DNA from: Aplysia californica
Lineage: Eukaryota > Mollusca > Gastropoda > Aplysiida > Aplysiidae
DNA length: 64,000 nucleotides
Direction of reading: 5' to 3'
Assembly: GCF_000002075.1 (NCBI RefSeq)
Contig: NW_004797296.1
Coordinates: forward strand, 394,195-458,194
Numbering within the stretch: the first letter of the stretch is position 1; every line of letters begins with the position of its first letter. The translations under genes and the position numbers were made by a program. Shown here piece by piece: positions 25,201 to 36,295 of this stretch. Below the pieces are notes generated by a model. It was not told the origin of the DNA, did not search any database, and saw only the letters and a program-made list of their open reading frames with translations.

Positions 25201-26825
25201 GAAAACATGAAACTCACACATTTTACTTCTTAAAACAATGAATCGAGGAGAAAAACATCTTGGACTTGGAGTAACTTAATTAATAAAAAGGGTTGAATTA
25301 ATCTCACGGTTTTTACAGTAGTCTCCGCCTAAACGCACGGTGCTCGGGAGGGCTCCTTAGCGTGTGTTTATATGGAGCGTGCGTTTACATGAACCTTAGC
25401 TAAGGGGAGGAAGGGACGCAGTCATCTCAATTCCTTATTACTCTAGTGACCTCCCTTGGACGAGGGGGTCATTTTGGCAGATAATGTGACGACACGTGAC
25501 CGTTTTGTGAAGGATACCCCGACAGGGATTAAGAATACAAAGGCGTTGAGTGGGGGGGGGGGGGAAGAAAGACAAACTCAATGTAATGAATATGCACTAT
25601 AAACGTCGGGAACAGATAGCCTAGAGGAAACTGTTGGTCATAGTCATAGAGTCGATGGACCGGCCACGTGGCTTTCCAAGCGACCACCCCCGACCGTAAA
25701 TTCATGCAGAATCATCCTCGAGAAACATTTTCTCTTGTGATTCGTTGAACAAGTACGTTATAAGTTCTTCGAGTACAGCTGATTAGGCTTATTAGGCTAA
25801 TCTTTAAAATCCTATAGAGGCCTGTCTAGTGTTTTATGGCATTCGCGCGTGTCGCGCATCAGGCCTAGCTTTAACTAAACATTACATGCAGTCACCCAAA
25901 CACCAGTCAGAAACCTTCTCTCAAAGATACATTTCCAGTGACCCATCAAAAAACATTTCAGTTCCCCCCAACCCCCCCTCCCAACATTTAACCGACCAGC
26001 CCTAGATCGAGACCTATGTGTCAGTGGAAAGTAGGGTGTGTAAACACAGTCCATTACTCTCTTTGTACAACAAAAGGGGCACTCTCACCAAACATCCGGT
26101 TTTCTAGTAAATTCTGGGCTTGTCTTATGCAGGCTGTGCAGGTTGTCGTGAAAATTTCCCCTTGCCAAGCTTAATTTGTCGGGGTGTTTCGCGGATCGAA
26201 GCGTGCGTTTAGAGGGAGTGACCGCGCGTTTGTACGTCTAAATTACATCGTAAAAAAACCGTCAGATGACGAAAGCGTGCGTTTAAGCGGAGCGTGCTTT
26301 TGTATGGCTTGCGTTTAGGCGGAGACTACTGTATTTAGTCCAAGATGGAATTTTCATAATTTCAGGGTTTTTTCAGAGAGTGCATATTTCTATTGATTCG
26401 TACTATTTATTCTTAAAAAAGGGCATCACAGACATGTCAATAAATTTATTTGGGATACTACAACAAGTACAAGGGAAGACAAGAATTCAAATCTATGATT
26501 TCAAAAGTATTTACCGGTTTTATCATTTAGTCTCAATTTGACCTCTGATCAAGAAAATTTCTCAACATGATTCCTGGGTCTATCCCAGAAAATTTATCTA
26601 TCTTTTGAGAATTATTCTAACTAAATTTGGTTCTTACTTGTACAACTCTACCAAGTGAGTGGTTCTGTAGACGTTACAGCTTGCTACTGTAAAATACCAC
26701 AAAGACAAGAACACACTACAAGAACTGCTTACCTTCTCACTTGGTTTATTTGGAGGTGAGAACTCCATTTCGTATACTGGGTTGTCATGGTGGCCAACGA
26801 TAACAAAATAGTAGTTTCCAGCCAT
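19257..26825 (-). CDS. TRAPPC2: TRAPPC2 (sedlin), trafficking protein particle complex subunit 2, complete
   Basis: TRAPPC2 is a small longin-fold subunit of the TRAPP tethering complexes (Rab1/Ypt1 exchange factor), acting in ER-to-Golgi transport. Four coding exons on the minus strand join without a break: 26825-26733, 24472-24325, 22147-22062 and 19355-19257, with phases 0, 1 and 0 at the junctions. They give 141 residues, against 140 in human. The start [20 protein letters not shown], then [55 protein letters not shown] and AMNPFYE follow the human protein nearly residue for residue. The ATG is six bases after a splice acceptor (26832-26833), so an upstream non-coding exon is expected. 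Introns 1-3 are loaded with short transposons and a SINE, yet every splice site is canonical. The gene converges on EMC7 and diverges from PCM1. Confidence 0.96.
19481..20273. mobile_element. pogo/Tigger-like MITE, 793 bp, copy 1 of a direct pair
   Basis: TA flanks it (19479-19480, 20274-20275). The left end is CAGTGGAACTCGGATTCAAC; the right end, read inward, is CTGTGGAGCTTGGATTCAAC. The repeated CGGATTCAACGAG phrase occurs several more times inside. It is in TRAPPC2 intron 3 and is highly similar to 20882-21727. Confidence 0.88.
20882..21727. mobile_element. pogo/Tigger-like MITE, 846 bp, copy 2 of a direct pair
   Basis: TA flanks it (20880-20881, 21728-21729). It has the same terminal and internal sequence as 19481-20273, in the same orientation and about 610 bp downstream of it. 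The left terminus is expanded by extra CGGATTCAACGAG units. Confidence 0.88.
21730..22919 (-). other. TRAPPC2 intron sequence around exon 3: nothing else seen
   Basis: Apart from the exon at 22147-22062, this stretch holds AT-rich unique-looking DNA with no bounded repeat or RNA gene that I can support. Confidence 0.5.
22920..23844. mobile_element. piggyBac-like MITE, 925 bp
   Basis: TTAA lies at both borders (22916-22919, 23845-23848). The ends are CTCACTTGCGACTGGG at the left and CTCACTTCAGACGGG inward from the right. CGACGC- and GTGACCC-rich subterminal sequence raises its GC over its surroundings. It sits in TRAPPC2 intron 2 and has no transposase. Confidence 0.82.
24758..25175 (-). repeat. 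tRNA-derived SINE, minus strand
   Basis: Read on the minus strand, the head has TGGTCTAGAGGTATGGT (A box, 25144-25161) and GGAGTTCGAAATTTG (B box, 25106-25120), then a purine-rich body and an A-rich tail ending AAAAAATAAA. Imperfect duplications ATAAAATTCA (24748) and ATAAATTCA (25176) may be its target repeats. It lies in TRAPPC2 intron 1. Confidence 0.75.
25316..26331. mobile_element. pogo/Tigger-like MITE, 1,016 bp
   Basis: TA flanks it (25314-25315, 26332-26333). The first 20 bases from each end, CAGTAGTCTCCGCCTAAACG, are identical in inverted orientation. Subterminal AAACGCACGC-type phrases recur in both orientations. It sits in TRAPPC2 intron 1. The near-perfect ends suggest a fairly young copy. 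Confidence 0.92.
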
Positions 26826-27246
26826 GTTTCACTGGAAGAAAGAGAACAATAAAGACTATTTCTAGATGTAGCCTACATTTACTTCAGCCTAGCATTTGGA
26901 AGTACGACAGAAGTCTTTAATCAGACTTTGACTTCATTAGAAGGAGCACAACAGTTAATAAAGGCTATATTCTTGGAACAGTTAGAATTTGGACCTTCCT
27001 TCTCACCACCTCTATGCAAATAAAAGACAAGTGCAAAAACAATCAAAAATCAAATTTCTCCCTACATCCTAATATTTCACTTTTTCCATGTCAAGCACCA
27101 GGATATCGAAAGCAGAGAAGGCTTTCTCTCTATACAGTTGTAGTCTATAATTCGCTGTGATTACTAGACGAGCCAGAATCACGTGAAATTAGTGAACAAA
27201 CTCAGTGTAGCCTAGTGAGTGTAGGAGAATAAGGGAGTCCGGGGGG

Positions 27247-27393
27247 TATATAAACAGACGCGAAGGTTGAACCGGCTTTCCGAGCCACGACTTAAATCAA
27301 GGCTGAGCAGGGATCGACGCTACTGGTGGGTCAACGCAGTGGATGGAGCTCCGGACCTGCAAGACCCACACACATCGTTCCCCGCTCGAAACA
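27247..27393 (+). promoter_or_regulatory. Candidate promoter (TATATAAA) and short non-coding first exon
   Basis: TATATAAA at 27247-27254 follows a G-rich run, and about 115-145 bases later GTGAGT (27394-27399) is a perfect donor. That spacing suits a transcript starting near 27280 with a first exon of about 110 bases. It reads away from TRAPPC2, 0.4 kb upstream of that gene's first coding exon. It could serve PCM1, whose ATG begins just after an acceptor at 42305, or an unrelated transcript. Sequence alone cannot decide. Confidence 0.3.
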
Positions 27394-27399
27394 GTGAGT

Positions 27400-28475
27400 A
27401 TTGAAAACAACGTAGATAGACTAACGAGTAGAATCTAGGATTAGATAGCACTTATCATCACGTTACAACAGTCTAGCACGTGCATTGTTACTTTAGTACA
27501 TTTGGTTATGAATTTCGTTATGTGTGAATTTCAGGCTACATCAAGGGAAGTAGACAAAGTGTAACAATTTTGTCAAAATTTGCCATGAATGCCCTCATGA
27601 TGTAAGTTGGATTTCTTAGTTCCACAGAGTCGGGTTTTTGACAGTTTAAAAAAATTCACTTCTGCTAGAATCACCTATTTTTTCCCCATTATAATTATAA
27701 CTTGTTGCTTTGTAGTTTTTTATGTAGTGAAGAAGCATGCACATTCTGGTTTTGTCCCCAAGGGCTTTTTTACCTACAAAGTAGATCTAGTCCTTTACTT
27801 TTCCTTTTCCAATTTAGGCCTGGTTAAAGTTCAATAGTAGCTTACCTTGATCTGTGAGTATAATTTTTCTTTTTTAATTTTAGGTTCAGGAGAAGAAAAA
27901 AAAACCCTTCCGGTACAAAGATTCGATGCCAGACTTGGAAGCACTGAACATTAGAGAACGTAGACAGCTTGTGTATACGTTCTCTAGGCTTAACGTTAGA
28001 GAACGTAGACATTACCCCTTTCTAATTAGAACGCTGAAGCCTAGCTCAGGCGACATCATGTGCGATAGCAAAATATAAAGTGCACGCAGAGAAATATTTT
28101 TAGGCATTGTATGACGAATGGCGACACAGCGGACAGGAAATTGATCTAGATCTTGCACCGTCTTGTTATTATTATACAAGCGTCTTTTGACTTCTTGCTC
28201 AAACTCAAATAATTAGGCCTATAATTATGAGAGATGAACAAGACTACTTTTGTGCAAACAATGTCAGAAACAACTGTTAGATCTAGATCTAGATCTAGAT
28301 GTACCCAATACTGATCGGAATTTAAGACATCATGCAAAAAAAGGAGTCAAATCCTAGGAGGTTATAATCAAGAAACAAGTAAAGCTTCCACAATTCAGGC
28401 AGAACTACAATATTATTTATTGTTGTGTAGAAACGATGGCTACTAGATCTAGAATCTAGATCTTTCTAGATGTAG
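27400..28475. other. Intergenic, no gene recognised
   Basis: AT-rich DNA with an inverted/direct repeat of TTAGAGAACGTAGACA at about 27951 and 27993 and short TAGATC runs near 28280. Nothing coding is supported. Confidence 0.5.
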
Positions 28476-28477
28476 TA

Positions 28478-31400
28478 CAGTCCATGCCGGCTTTAAGCAT
28501 GGTCATCGGGAAACAGTTTTAAAAGCGTGCTTAAAATGCCGAAGCGTGCTTGAGTGCGAAGTACACATAATCAAGAGTGCTATTTCCCTTTGGTTGAAAG
28601 TAGGCCAGTAGTGGTCCCACAAAAGTGTGCACACTGTTATTTTCACCCGCCATGGTAGTTTTTCTTTGCTTATTTTGTTTTGTGGTCGAAAGGGAAATGA
28701 AAACTTAATTTAGACCGCCAGTCACGATACAGCACACTAGGCCTACACGGTACACACTGCCTGTGCGTACCACTGGCCGCTGTGCCACATTCATCACCGC
28801 CTTCATCCCACCTCACGCGAGATACATAGCCTACATCAAGATTAATGGATAGCGAGGGTCAAAGGTGAAATCACAGCCAGCCTCCCTTTCTCGTCTCCCC
28901 GACTCTCTTTGTATTTTTTTTTTTGGTCTGTGTGTAGCTTTGCCCGAGGCTAAATCCTATGTTCACACACACGGCTGTGAGCATCTCTCTGCCTTCCTCT
29001 CCTTGTGTGTGAGTGTGTGTCTCCCTCCATCACTTGCACTCTTTGTGTTTCTCTTAACGCAGTGGCTATTTTTACGGCGAGCCGTAAAGATAGCCTCTCA
29101 GGCTATTTTTACCGCGTGCCGTAAAGATAGCCTCCCAGTGAGTCCCAGGCTTTTTTTACGGCGATCCTCGAAAAGCGACCCTACTCCGCCTCTCATGTAC
29201 GCGACATGCCTCAATGTATTAGATCTAGGCCTATAGGGGTTGTTCAAAATATAAACTTACACCTCAGAGGGGAAAGGGTGTCTTTGGCTTCTGTAAGAAA
29301 AGTGTAAGATTGGGTGGGGAGGTTAACCAAATATGACACTTCTGTGAGATGAACGTTTTGCTCATGACTGGGAAGAAAAGGTAAAAGAAAAAGTGGATAA
29401 ATGCCAGTAACAAGACCCAGATCTGCATGGTCACTGCAGATCCCCGTTGTTTTTATTTTTTATTTTTTGGGTTTTTTTTAGGGGGGGGTTACAAATAATT
29501 TTGAAATTATGATGAAAATTCTGTAGGTGGATATCTAATTTCTTAATGTTTCTTTGTAACTTTGCAACTGTTTTGTTGATCTTTTAATGTCTTGATGTCT
29601 TTTATTTGTAAGGCATGTACCTATTGCATTGACAACAGTCTCAATGTCTTCCACATATATGCGTTTCTTTTTAGTCCATATGGTTTGATTAAATTGTATT
29701 AACTGAAATGATATTTGTTTTACAAGCTAGTTAAAAAAAGCCACGTATAGTACAGGTATCTTAAAAATAATAATGGAAGTTGAAGATCGGAAAAAGAACT
29801 AATATTAAATTGGTGTAGGTGGGGGTTGGAGGCAAATGTGAGAAAAGTGGTATTGGGTTTTGTGTTTTAAAAAAGTCCCCAAAAGTGTAAGATTATATTT
29901 GAACAGCCCCTTAGGTTTTCCATTTCCTCCTCTTCACCGTCATTCTATACTCTTCTTCATCTTCCTTCTCCCTTCCTCCACCACCACTTCTTCCTTCTTC
30001 TCCCCACCGTCATCATTCACCCTCTCTTTATCATCACCACCACCATCACCTCCTCGTCACTATCATTACCATCATCACTGCCACTGCCAGCATCATCATC
30101 TCATTCACTGACATCACTACATGTACCACACCCACAAGAAGAGCGGCCATTTTGGAGTTAACACTTTTCGCCTTGGGAATGCCTTTAAAATGTTCCTCCT
30201 TCCTTATAATTTGCACTGAGCAGATTTTTGATAGAGGTGTAAATCTTTTTTCTTCTGTGTTCACAATGATTAATTTATTAATTATTGTGATTCAATTTCA
30301 GGGTACAGGAACACATATATTTTTTTACATTCAAATATCAAAATTTTGCTCAGTACGATTGACCATAGTATCTGTATCTACCATTCCACCAATTTTCATG
30401 CAATTTTGTTAGAGAGTAAGAAGCCTTCGGTTTTTTAAAATATTGTTTGTTTTGCATGTTGCTGCTGTTTCCATTCCATGGCAACTTTCATATTTTCCGA
30501 CTTATCAAAATTTACTTTCTTCATTATTTCTTATGCCCGTATAATTTTTTCTCCTAAATATGAATCGGGAAAAGAATCATCCTTGGGGTTAGCTGTTCCC
30601 CGTAAAAATGGACAGTAATAATATTAGCACAACAGAAAACAAAACACAAAAACTTAAAAAATGCGATCTATTTTATTATTTGAAAGAATCCCACAACAAC
30701 AAGGTCCTAGTAAAGAACATAAAAACATTGAATTGTTTAAGTCCAGAATAAAGACTATAATTTATGAATATACTAATAATAGAGGATATTTAATTATAGT
30801 GCCTTACTCTCGGTTTTAACCAGCTCAAAGTATGTTACATTAGTTTAGTCATTTAGTAAAATGTAGTATAAAATAACAAATAAGGTAGTAGCCTACAAGG
30901 CCTACAAGCCAAGACGGAATTTATAAGACTGAAAAACGTGTTCTACGTCATCAGTTTGTGACCGCCGTAAAAAGGACATTTCAGTTAATTGGCCTACAAT
31001 TTAATCAAACCATATGAACTAGAAAGAACGCATATATATCATGTGGAAGACATTGAGACTGTTGTCAATGCAATAGGTGCGTGCCTTACAAATAAAAGAC
31101 ATCAAGACACTAAAAGATCAACAAAACAGTTGCAAAGTTACAAAGAAACATTAAGAAATTAGACATCCACCTACAGAATTTTCATCATAATTTCAAAATC
31201 ATTTGTAACCCCCCCTCTCAAAAAAACCAAAACAAAACAACAACGGGGATCTGCAGTGATCATGCAGATCTGGGTCTTGTTTGTCACTGGCATTTATCCA
31301 CTTTTTCTTTTACCTTTTCTTCCCAGTCATGAGCAAAACGTTCATCTCACCTCCCCACCCAATCTTACACTTTTCTTACAGAAGCCAAAGACACCCTTTC

Positions 31401-31764
31401 CCCTCTGAGGTGTAAGTTTATATTTTGAACGGCCCCTATAGGCCTAGATCTAATACATTGAGGCATGTCGCGTACATGAGAGGCGGAGTAGGGTCGCTTT
31501 TTGAGGATCGCCGAAAAAATAGCCTGGGACTCACTGGGAGGCTATCATTACGGCACGCGGTAAAAATAGCCTCAGAGGCTATCTTTACGGCTCGCCCTAA
31601 AAATAGCCACTGTGTTTAAAAAAATGGTCAGTCTAGACCTCATATTAAGAATAAGTACGGCTAGCCTCTTCCTAATTTTATAGCAAAAATTCGGTAAGAG
31701 CTGTTTAGCGTGCTTGAGTCCGAAATGTGCTTTATGCCGGTGTGGTAAAAGCCAGCATGGACTG
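28478..31764. mobile_element. TA-flanked pogo-like element split by an inserted inverted-repeat element
   Basis: TA flanks it (28476-28477, 31765-31766). The ends are CAGTCCATGCCGGCTTT at the left and CAGTCCATGCTGGCTTT inward from the right, followed on both sides by AAGCACGC-type phrases. Removing the inner element (29059-31612) leaves about 730 bp, the size of the other pogo-like copies here. Confidence 0.82.
29059..31612. mobile_element. Long-inverted-repeat (foldback) element, 2.55 kb, arms about 650 bp
   Basis: The left arm 29059-29730 and right arm 30965-31612 are inverted copies with high identity. Each arm starts AGTGGCTATTTTTACGGC or a one-base variant, and its first 100 bases contain stem-loops of GGCTATTTTTACGGC with its complement. 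The 1.2 kb centre has no transposase, only CT-rich and AT-rich DNA. The target duplication is not clear. Its terminal motif resembles that of the 9 bp-duplication elements, so Mutator-like is inferred. Confidence 0.8.
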
Positions 31765-33029
31765 TACTGGCGTTTCAAATAGCGTGGGAGCTATATTCAG
31801 AACGCTGCGTTTCAGTTAGCATGGGAGCTAATTAGATCTAGAACGCAGCGATGCAAATAATCGCGCCTCTGCCCTATCATTAGTATTAGTATTAGGTAGG
31901 AGTTAGGCCTAGAAATCTAGATCTAGTCTTCTAGATCTATTATACTTTGACTTAACTCATTCGCTACGCTGAGCCGTGGGGGGCGGCGCGGCTAGAGTGC
32001 TGTCAGTACGCAAAGCCGCCCCCGGCGGCTCGAGAACCGACGTTCAATTTTAGCTTGGTTTCTATTCCAATCCACATACCCATGTTAAAATAAAGGTCAT
32101 AATATAAAGTTGACTTCCGGGTCAAGTGTTTCCACCGAAAATCGGAAGTTTTGATTCAGTTTTGAAACAGGATTTCGAAGTTTATGCGACATTGTTTTAT
32201 CGCGAAGCCAAAATTATAGCCAGACACCAGTCTTTGTACTTTTACACAACAAAATGTATCATTATTTTGCTCACTAAAGAAGTGTAGGACTCTCTTATAA
32301 TATTGATACTACTGGACTCAAATTGCCAGTGCACTGTAATTGAGAAATCAATATTTTTGAGTGCTAGATCTAGGCCTAGATCTAGATTCTAAATAGTCAA
32401 AATATTTTTTTTCTCCCCAAAATCACTACTTTTTGGTGAATTTACTCAAAAAGTACCACCCAAGACATGTATAGGTTTATTCCAAATGCAATTCTGAATA
32501 ATTCCATATAAGATACGAGTGTTTTATTCTGTTTGGGATCCTTTTTTCAAAATTATATTAAAATTTATTTTTTTTCAATATCGGAGGTTACGATCCAAAT
32601 GTACAAATATTATGGAATGTATGTAAATAACCGCTCATTTTTCAATATTCTCCTGTTCTATATACAGTTATGGTTATTTTGATGTATAATTTGACTAGAT
32701 TTCTAGGTGCAAACATATTTTTTGAGTTTCATCTGAGATTATAAATTTTTTTTCAAATTTTATCCGCAACCAATCACAATTGTGTTGCATAATCGCCTCT
32801 TACAGGAACCAAAGTTGAAAAATATTCAAATAAACATTACAGATGTATTCTACAAGGGAGTGTGGTATTTTTTTACTTTCCCTCCCGTCTCACACTCAGC
32901 TACCAGTTGTCTATTTTCTACTATAAATATTGATGCGCTGAACACGAGAATATCAACTTCATTTCCGTCGCAAATTAATAGTTTTTGAAATATTTCATTG
33001 TTTTTTACAGAGATAGACATGCTTTGGAC

Positions 33030-33110
33030 CAATGGGGGGGTTCCAGGGGGGCCTGCCCCACTGGGGTAAAAGAAAATCTGGGGGGTTACAGGGGGGAATG
33101 CCCCCCTGTT
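33030..33110. repeat. G-run/C-run hairpins
   Basis: Blocks of six or seven G face blocks of five or six C at short spacing, giving strong stem-loops of the type CAGGGGGGAATGCCCCCCTG. Similar hairpins occur at 35217, 35329 and 54240. Confidence 0.8.
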
Positions 33111-33278
33111 TTTACACCCATAGTTTGATATTTTACAGTTAGATTTGAAATTGTCTTGAAAATAATTGATTTGCGACAGTTTTAGTGGCTTTATGTGTGA
33201 TCTGCAGCAAACAGTACAGCAGTTTGACCCCTGAAACAGTGCATCTATGTGCGGGAGTGAAAGTAAAAATTTACCGGG

Positions 33279-33709
33279 AGTGTATACAGACCCGGTAACC
33301 GGGAACAAAGTCACAAAGTATACAGACCCGGTAAGGGAACTCTTTTGTGATTTCGGAGAGTTTCGAGCGCCCTCTTGGCTCAGGGTAGACCTAGGTTCTT
33401 CTAGATCTATGGTCTAGATCTAGATCTAGGCAGACAAACTTAAATCTTTGATCTAGTTTCGCGGCTAGCCTAGATCTAAATGAAGAGTGCGGATGTCTTT
33501 TCAATGAACGATCGTTTTTGTTATAATTTCAATCGAGCAGCCCTCCCCTCTCTCTCTTTCTCTCTCCTCTGTGTAACCCTCGCCTTCTCTTTTTCTTTGT
33601 TTGTCTCTGTCTTTCTTTGTCCCCACCTATTTCCCACTCTATCTTTCTCTCGTTCCCTCCTGCCAACTGGGGCATGTCATATATATACACATTTTGCTAG
33701 CACCCCCCT

Positions 33710-33742
<33 letters not shown>

Positions 33743-33862
33743 GACGATTTCTACCGGGTCTGGGGGCTGAAACTTCCAGAAATCACAAAAGAGTTCCTCT
33801 ACCGGGTCTAGAAATCTATATACTTCGTGACTTTGTTCCCGGTTACCGGGTCTGTATACACT
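33279..33862. mobile_element. Inverted-repeat MITE, about 585 bp, nested in the 31956 element
   Basis: The ends read AGTGTATACAGACCCGGTAA on the left and the same 20 bases inward from the right; similarity goes on through GGGAACAAAGTCAC and GAACTCTTTTGTGATTTC, about 85 bp in all. ACCCGGTA recurs inside each arm. The target duplication is not clear, so the class is left open. Confidence 0.78.
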
Positions 33863-33954
33863 TCGATTCTACAAACCATACTGAAAATGTTGTATAAAGG
33901 CTAATATGTTGATATTTATTTGAATTTATGGCCCCCAAGACCTGTGAACTGCGC

Positions 33955-34055
33955 ACTAGATCTAGATTCTATATCTATATATCTAGATCTAGATTAGATC
34001 TAGATCTAGATTCTAGATCTAGATATAGTATAGTATAGATATAGAAATCTAGTCA
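33955..34055. repeat. TAGATC palindrome cluster
   Basis: Dense overlapping CTAGATCTAG and related palindromes, with TATAG runs, just inside the right end of the 31956 element. Confidence 0.85.
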
Positions 34056-34925
34056 TCATCTCATTTCGCCCTCCCGAAAGAAATTCGTCTACAAGCCGAA
34101 AATAATACGTAGCGAATGAGTTAATATATCTAGATTAGATCTTGATTTTCTGGTTCACCTTTAACTTCAACTCTACGAGGGGCACAACCACGAGGTAGGC
34201 TAAAATGAGCACAGAGTTGCGGTCAAAATCACCGTCAAAGGACAAAGTTTTCCTCCCACTATTCGTCGACCATAGGACAAGGCTTGGCCAAGCAGCAGAG
34301 CGAGCACAACAAAAAAGCGGAAGTAGTATGACGATAAGAAACTGAAAGTAGGAAAAATTATAAATTGCGAAGGAAGTTATTCACTAGGCCTATGTAGTCC
34401 TCAAGGTGCACTACATTTTGACATTACGCGTAACTAAGGTATTCGCTTTGATAAATCGACAAAAAATATGATACGCCTTGATGAATACCAAACCAGTAGC
34501 ATTTTTAGTTTTGTTAAAACATTTACTATTAGAATTATTTTTGGTAATTGTATTTAGTCTTCATAAGTCTGTCAACAGTTTCATGAGAAAAATAAACCAT
34601 CGGAAATTAAACCGCCAGCGTCGAAAATGGCTACTTGTGGAGCATGAGCAGTCGACAAATTTCTTCACTTCTGACCGGCATTCTCAAATAGACTGTACAA
34701 AGTGCTTTGCATTTTATTGTTAACGGAATTAAGGTTTGTTTTCAAACAGAGCAAGGATATTATACACTTTCATTGTTCCAACTTTATTTGACATTTCACA
34801 ATTTTGATCATGTTTGTGCCTGTTGCACTGTTGCAGTGGTTGTCGTTGTGTAGTGCAGTGTAGAGAGGAGGCTGTACTGTACTGTGTAGTGTAGTGTAGT
34901 GTAGGACTGCAGAGTGTTGATGAGT

Positions 34926-35035
34926 GGTAGATCTAGACTCTAGATGATAGATCTCTAGATTCTAGATCTAGAGTCTAGATCTAGGCCTAGATCTAGATCT
35001 ACATCTAGAATCTAGATCTAGATTAGGGCCTTTTT
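34926..35035. repeat. TAGATC palindrome cluster
   Basis: Nearly the whole stretch is built of AGATCT and TCTAGA words. It follows a GTAGT/GTGTA-rich run at 34850-34905. Lesser clusters lie at 28280, 28441, 31913, 32366, 33389 and 49222. Confidence 0.9.
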
Positions 35036-35216
35036 TAACATTAGCAGACCACCAGCCACTGGCCCTGAATCCCCCCTCCTCCACCCCTACCACCCGTCCC
35101 ACCCACCCCACTCTCTCGCACAATAGGGCCTGCTGTGAGTGGTCCGGTATTCTTCAATCTTCCCTATCATGCTATTGTTTATATGTGTGTGTGTGAGTGT
35201 CTTTAAATTATTGTTG

Positions 35217-35362
35217 CCAGGGGGGCTAGCCCCCCTGAAACCCCCCCATTGATATTAAACACGACAGTCCGCTCATGTTATAGTTAGTTATTGTTTCGTA
35301 TTTTTGGGTGTTTTTTAAATTATAGTTTCCAGGGGGGCAAGCCCCCCTGAACACCCCCACCC
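35217..35362. repeat. Two direct copies (about 113 bp apart) of a GGGGGG/CCCCCC hairpin
   Basis: CCAGGGGGGCTAGCCCCCCTG at 35217 and CCAGGGGGGCAAGCCCCCCTG at 35329 sit in similar TTAAATTAT contexts. The phrase GTGGTCCGGTA or a variant recurs at about 35140, 35384 and 35572. Confidence 0.8.
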
Positions 35363-35657
35363 CACTGTTGGTATGATACACGGTGGTCCACCAAAGTTAA
35401 ATCCCCTGCCCACTCTCAACCACCACCACCTCTCGCTCACCTCGCCTCGCCAGTCGCCGCTGACTTCGCTGTGCGTGCGCGAAGTCGCCCGCGGAACTAC
35501 CTTTTGTCCGCACGCAGAGTACTATGAGTGTGTAGTTAGGCTAGGCGTGCGTAGTAATCACTGGCCGAGACGGGTGGTCCGGTAAAGTACAATCCAGCCC
35601 CCCTACGTTCTAGGGCAGGGTGCGCTGGGTGATGAGAATAGTGCAGGCTAGTCTTTT

Positions 35658-36295
35658 GGCTATTCTCACCCGGTGCGTGTTCACTGTTATAGCCTAGATC
35701 TAGGCCAACAAATTTTGCGTTCACCCTAAACCACAGAATTCTACACTGTGATAACAGAAAAATTGTAGAATTCTGTGCCGTGAACAAACGTTCTATTACA
35801 ACTGTAGCCTACTAAAAGCGTACAATTTTGTATGTGGGCAGTGGAGAGAGAGAGAGAGAAAGAGACAGAGAGAGGAGTAGCGTGAGAACTTCCGGTGTAG
35901 TTCTGCTCGATTCGAAAAGTTAAATAGCCGTAGCATCTTTGTAGACAACCAAATTAATTTACTTTTGTGTTTTAACATCATTTTTTAACTTTGTTTTGGT
36001 CAATTTGATCGTCCACACCGATAGACAGTATTCAGAAAGAGACAGAGAGAGAGAGAGAGAGGGGAGGAGTAGATCTTGCGAAAACTTCCGAGCAAAACAA
36101 AATGGCGACCCGCGTAGTTCGGCTCGATTCGAACAGTGAAATAGCCATAGCATCTTTGAAGACGATCAAATTAGCTTACTTTTGTGCTATAACGTAATTT
36201 TTTCTTGGCTTTTATCAATTTGATCATCCACACCGATAGACAGTATTCCAAAATGAGGAAAAGCAGGTCTTGTTTCGCACCGGGTGAGAATAACC
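35658..36295. mobile_element. Probable MITE with GGCTATTCTCACCCGGTGCG inverted ends
   Basis: GGCTATTCTCACCCGGTGCG at 35658 faces its complement with one mismatch at 36276-36295. Further GAGAATAG stem-loops extend outward to 36366 (TCACCCCGGATGAGAATAGC). Between them lies a tandem duplication of 215 bp. The target duplication is not clear; the outer border may be near 36366. Confidence 0.6.
35820..36249. repeat. 215 bp tandem duplication
   Basis: Two units each contain a GA-rich run, CTCGATTCGAA, ATAGCC(A/G)TAGCATCTTTG, TTACTTTTGTG and CACACCGATAGACAGTATTC. The period, measured from the last motif (36018 and 36233), is 215 bp. Confidence 0.9.

Larger units (their letters stand above)
31956..34120. 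mobile_element. piggyBac-like non-autonomous element, 2.17 kb
   Basis: TTAA borders it (31952-31955, 34121-34124). The 13 bp ends CTCATTCGCTACG are perfect inverted repeats. The start CTCAYT is shared with the 22920 element. The interior holds a nested inverted-repeat element (33279-33862), a CT microsatellite, a TAGATC cluster and a G-rich hairpin. No transposase was found. Confidence 0.82.

Noticed and set aside
28865-29236. 123-codon + frame
   Set aside because: It runs from unique DNA through the arm of the foldback element; its residues reflect CT-rich repeats.
29860-30111. 83-codon frame ending in a His-rich run
   Set aside because: It is the translation of a CT/CAT-rich stretch in the centre of the foldback element.
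29059-31612. TTAA target duplication for the foldback element
   Set aside because: TTAA occurs close to both ends but at different distances from the inverted repeats, so the duplication cannot be assigned.
32850-33314. 154-codon minus-strand frame
   Set aside because: It crosses the border of a nested MITE and G/C hairpins, with Pro/Gly runs coming from the hairpins; not a gene.
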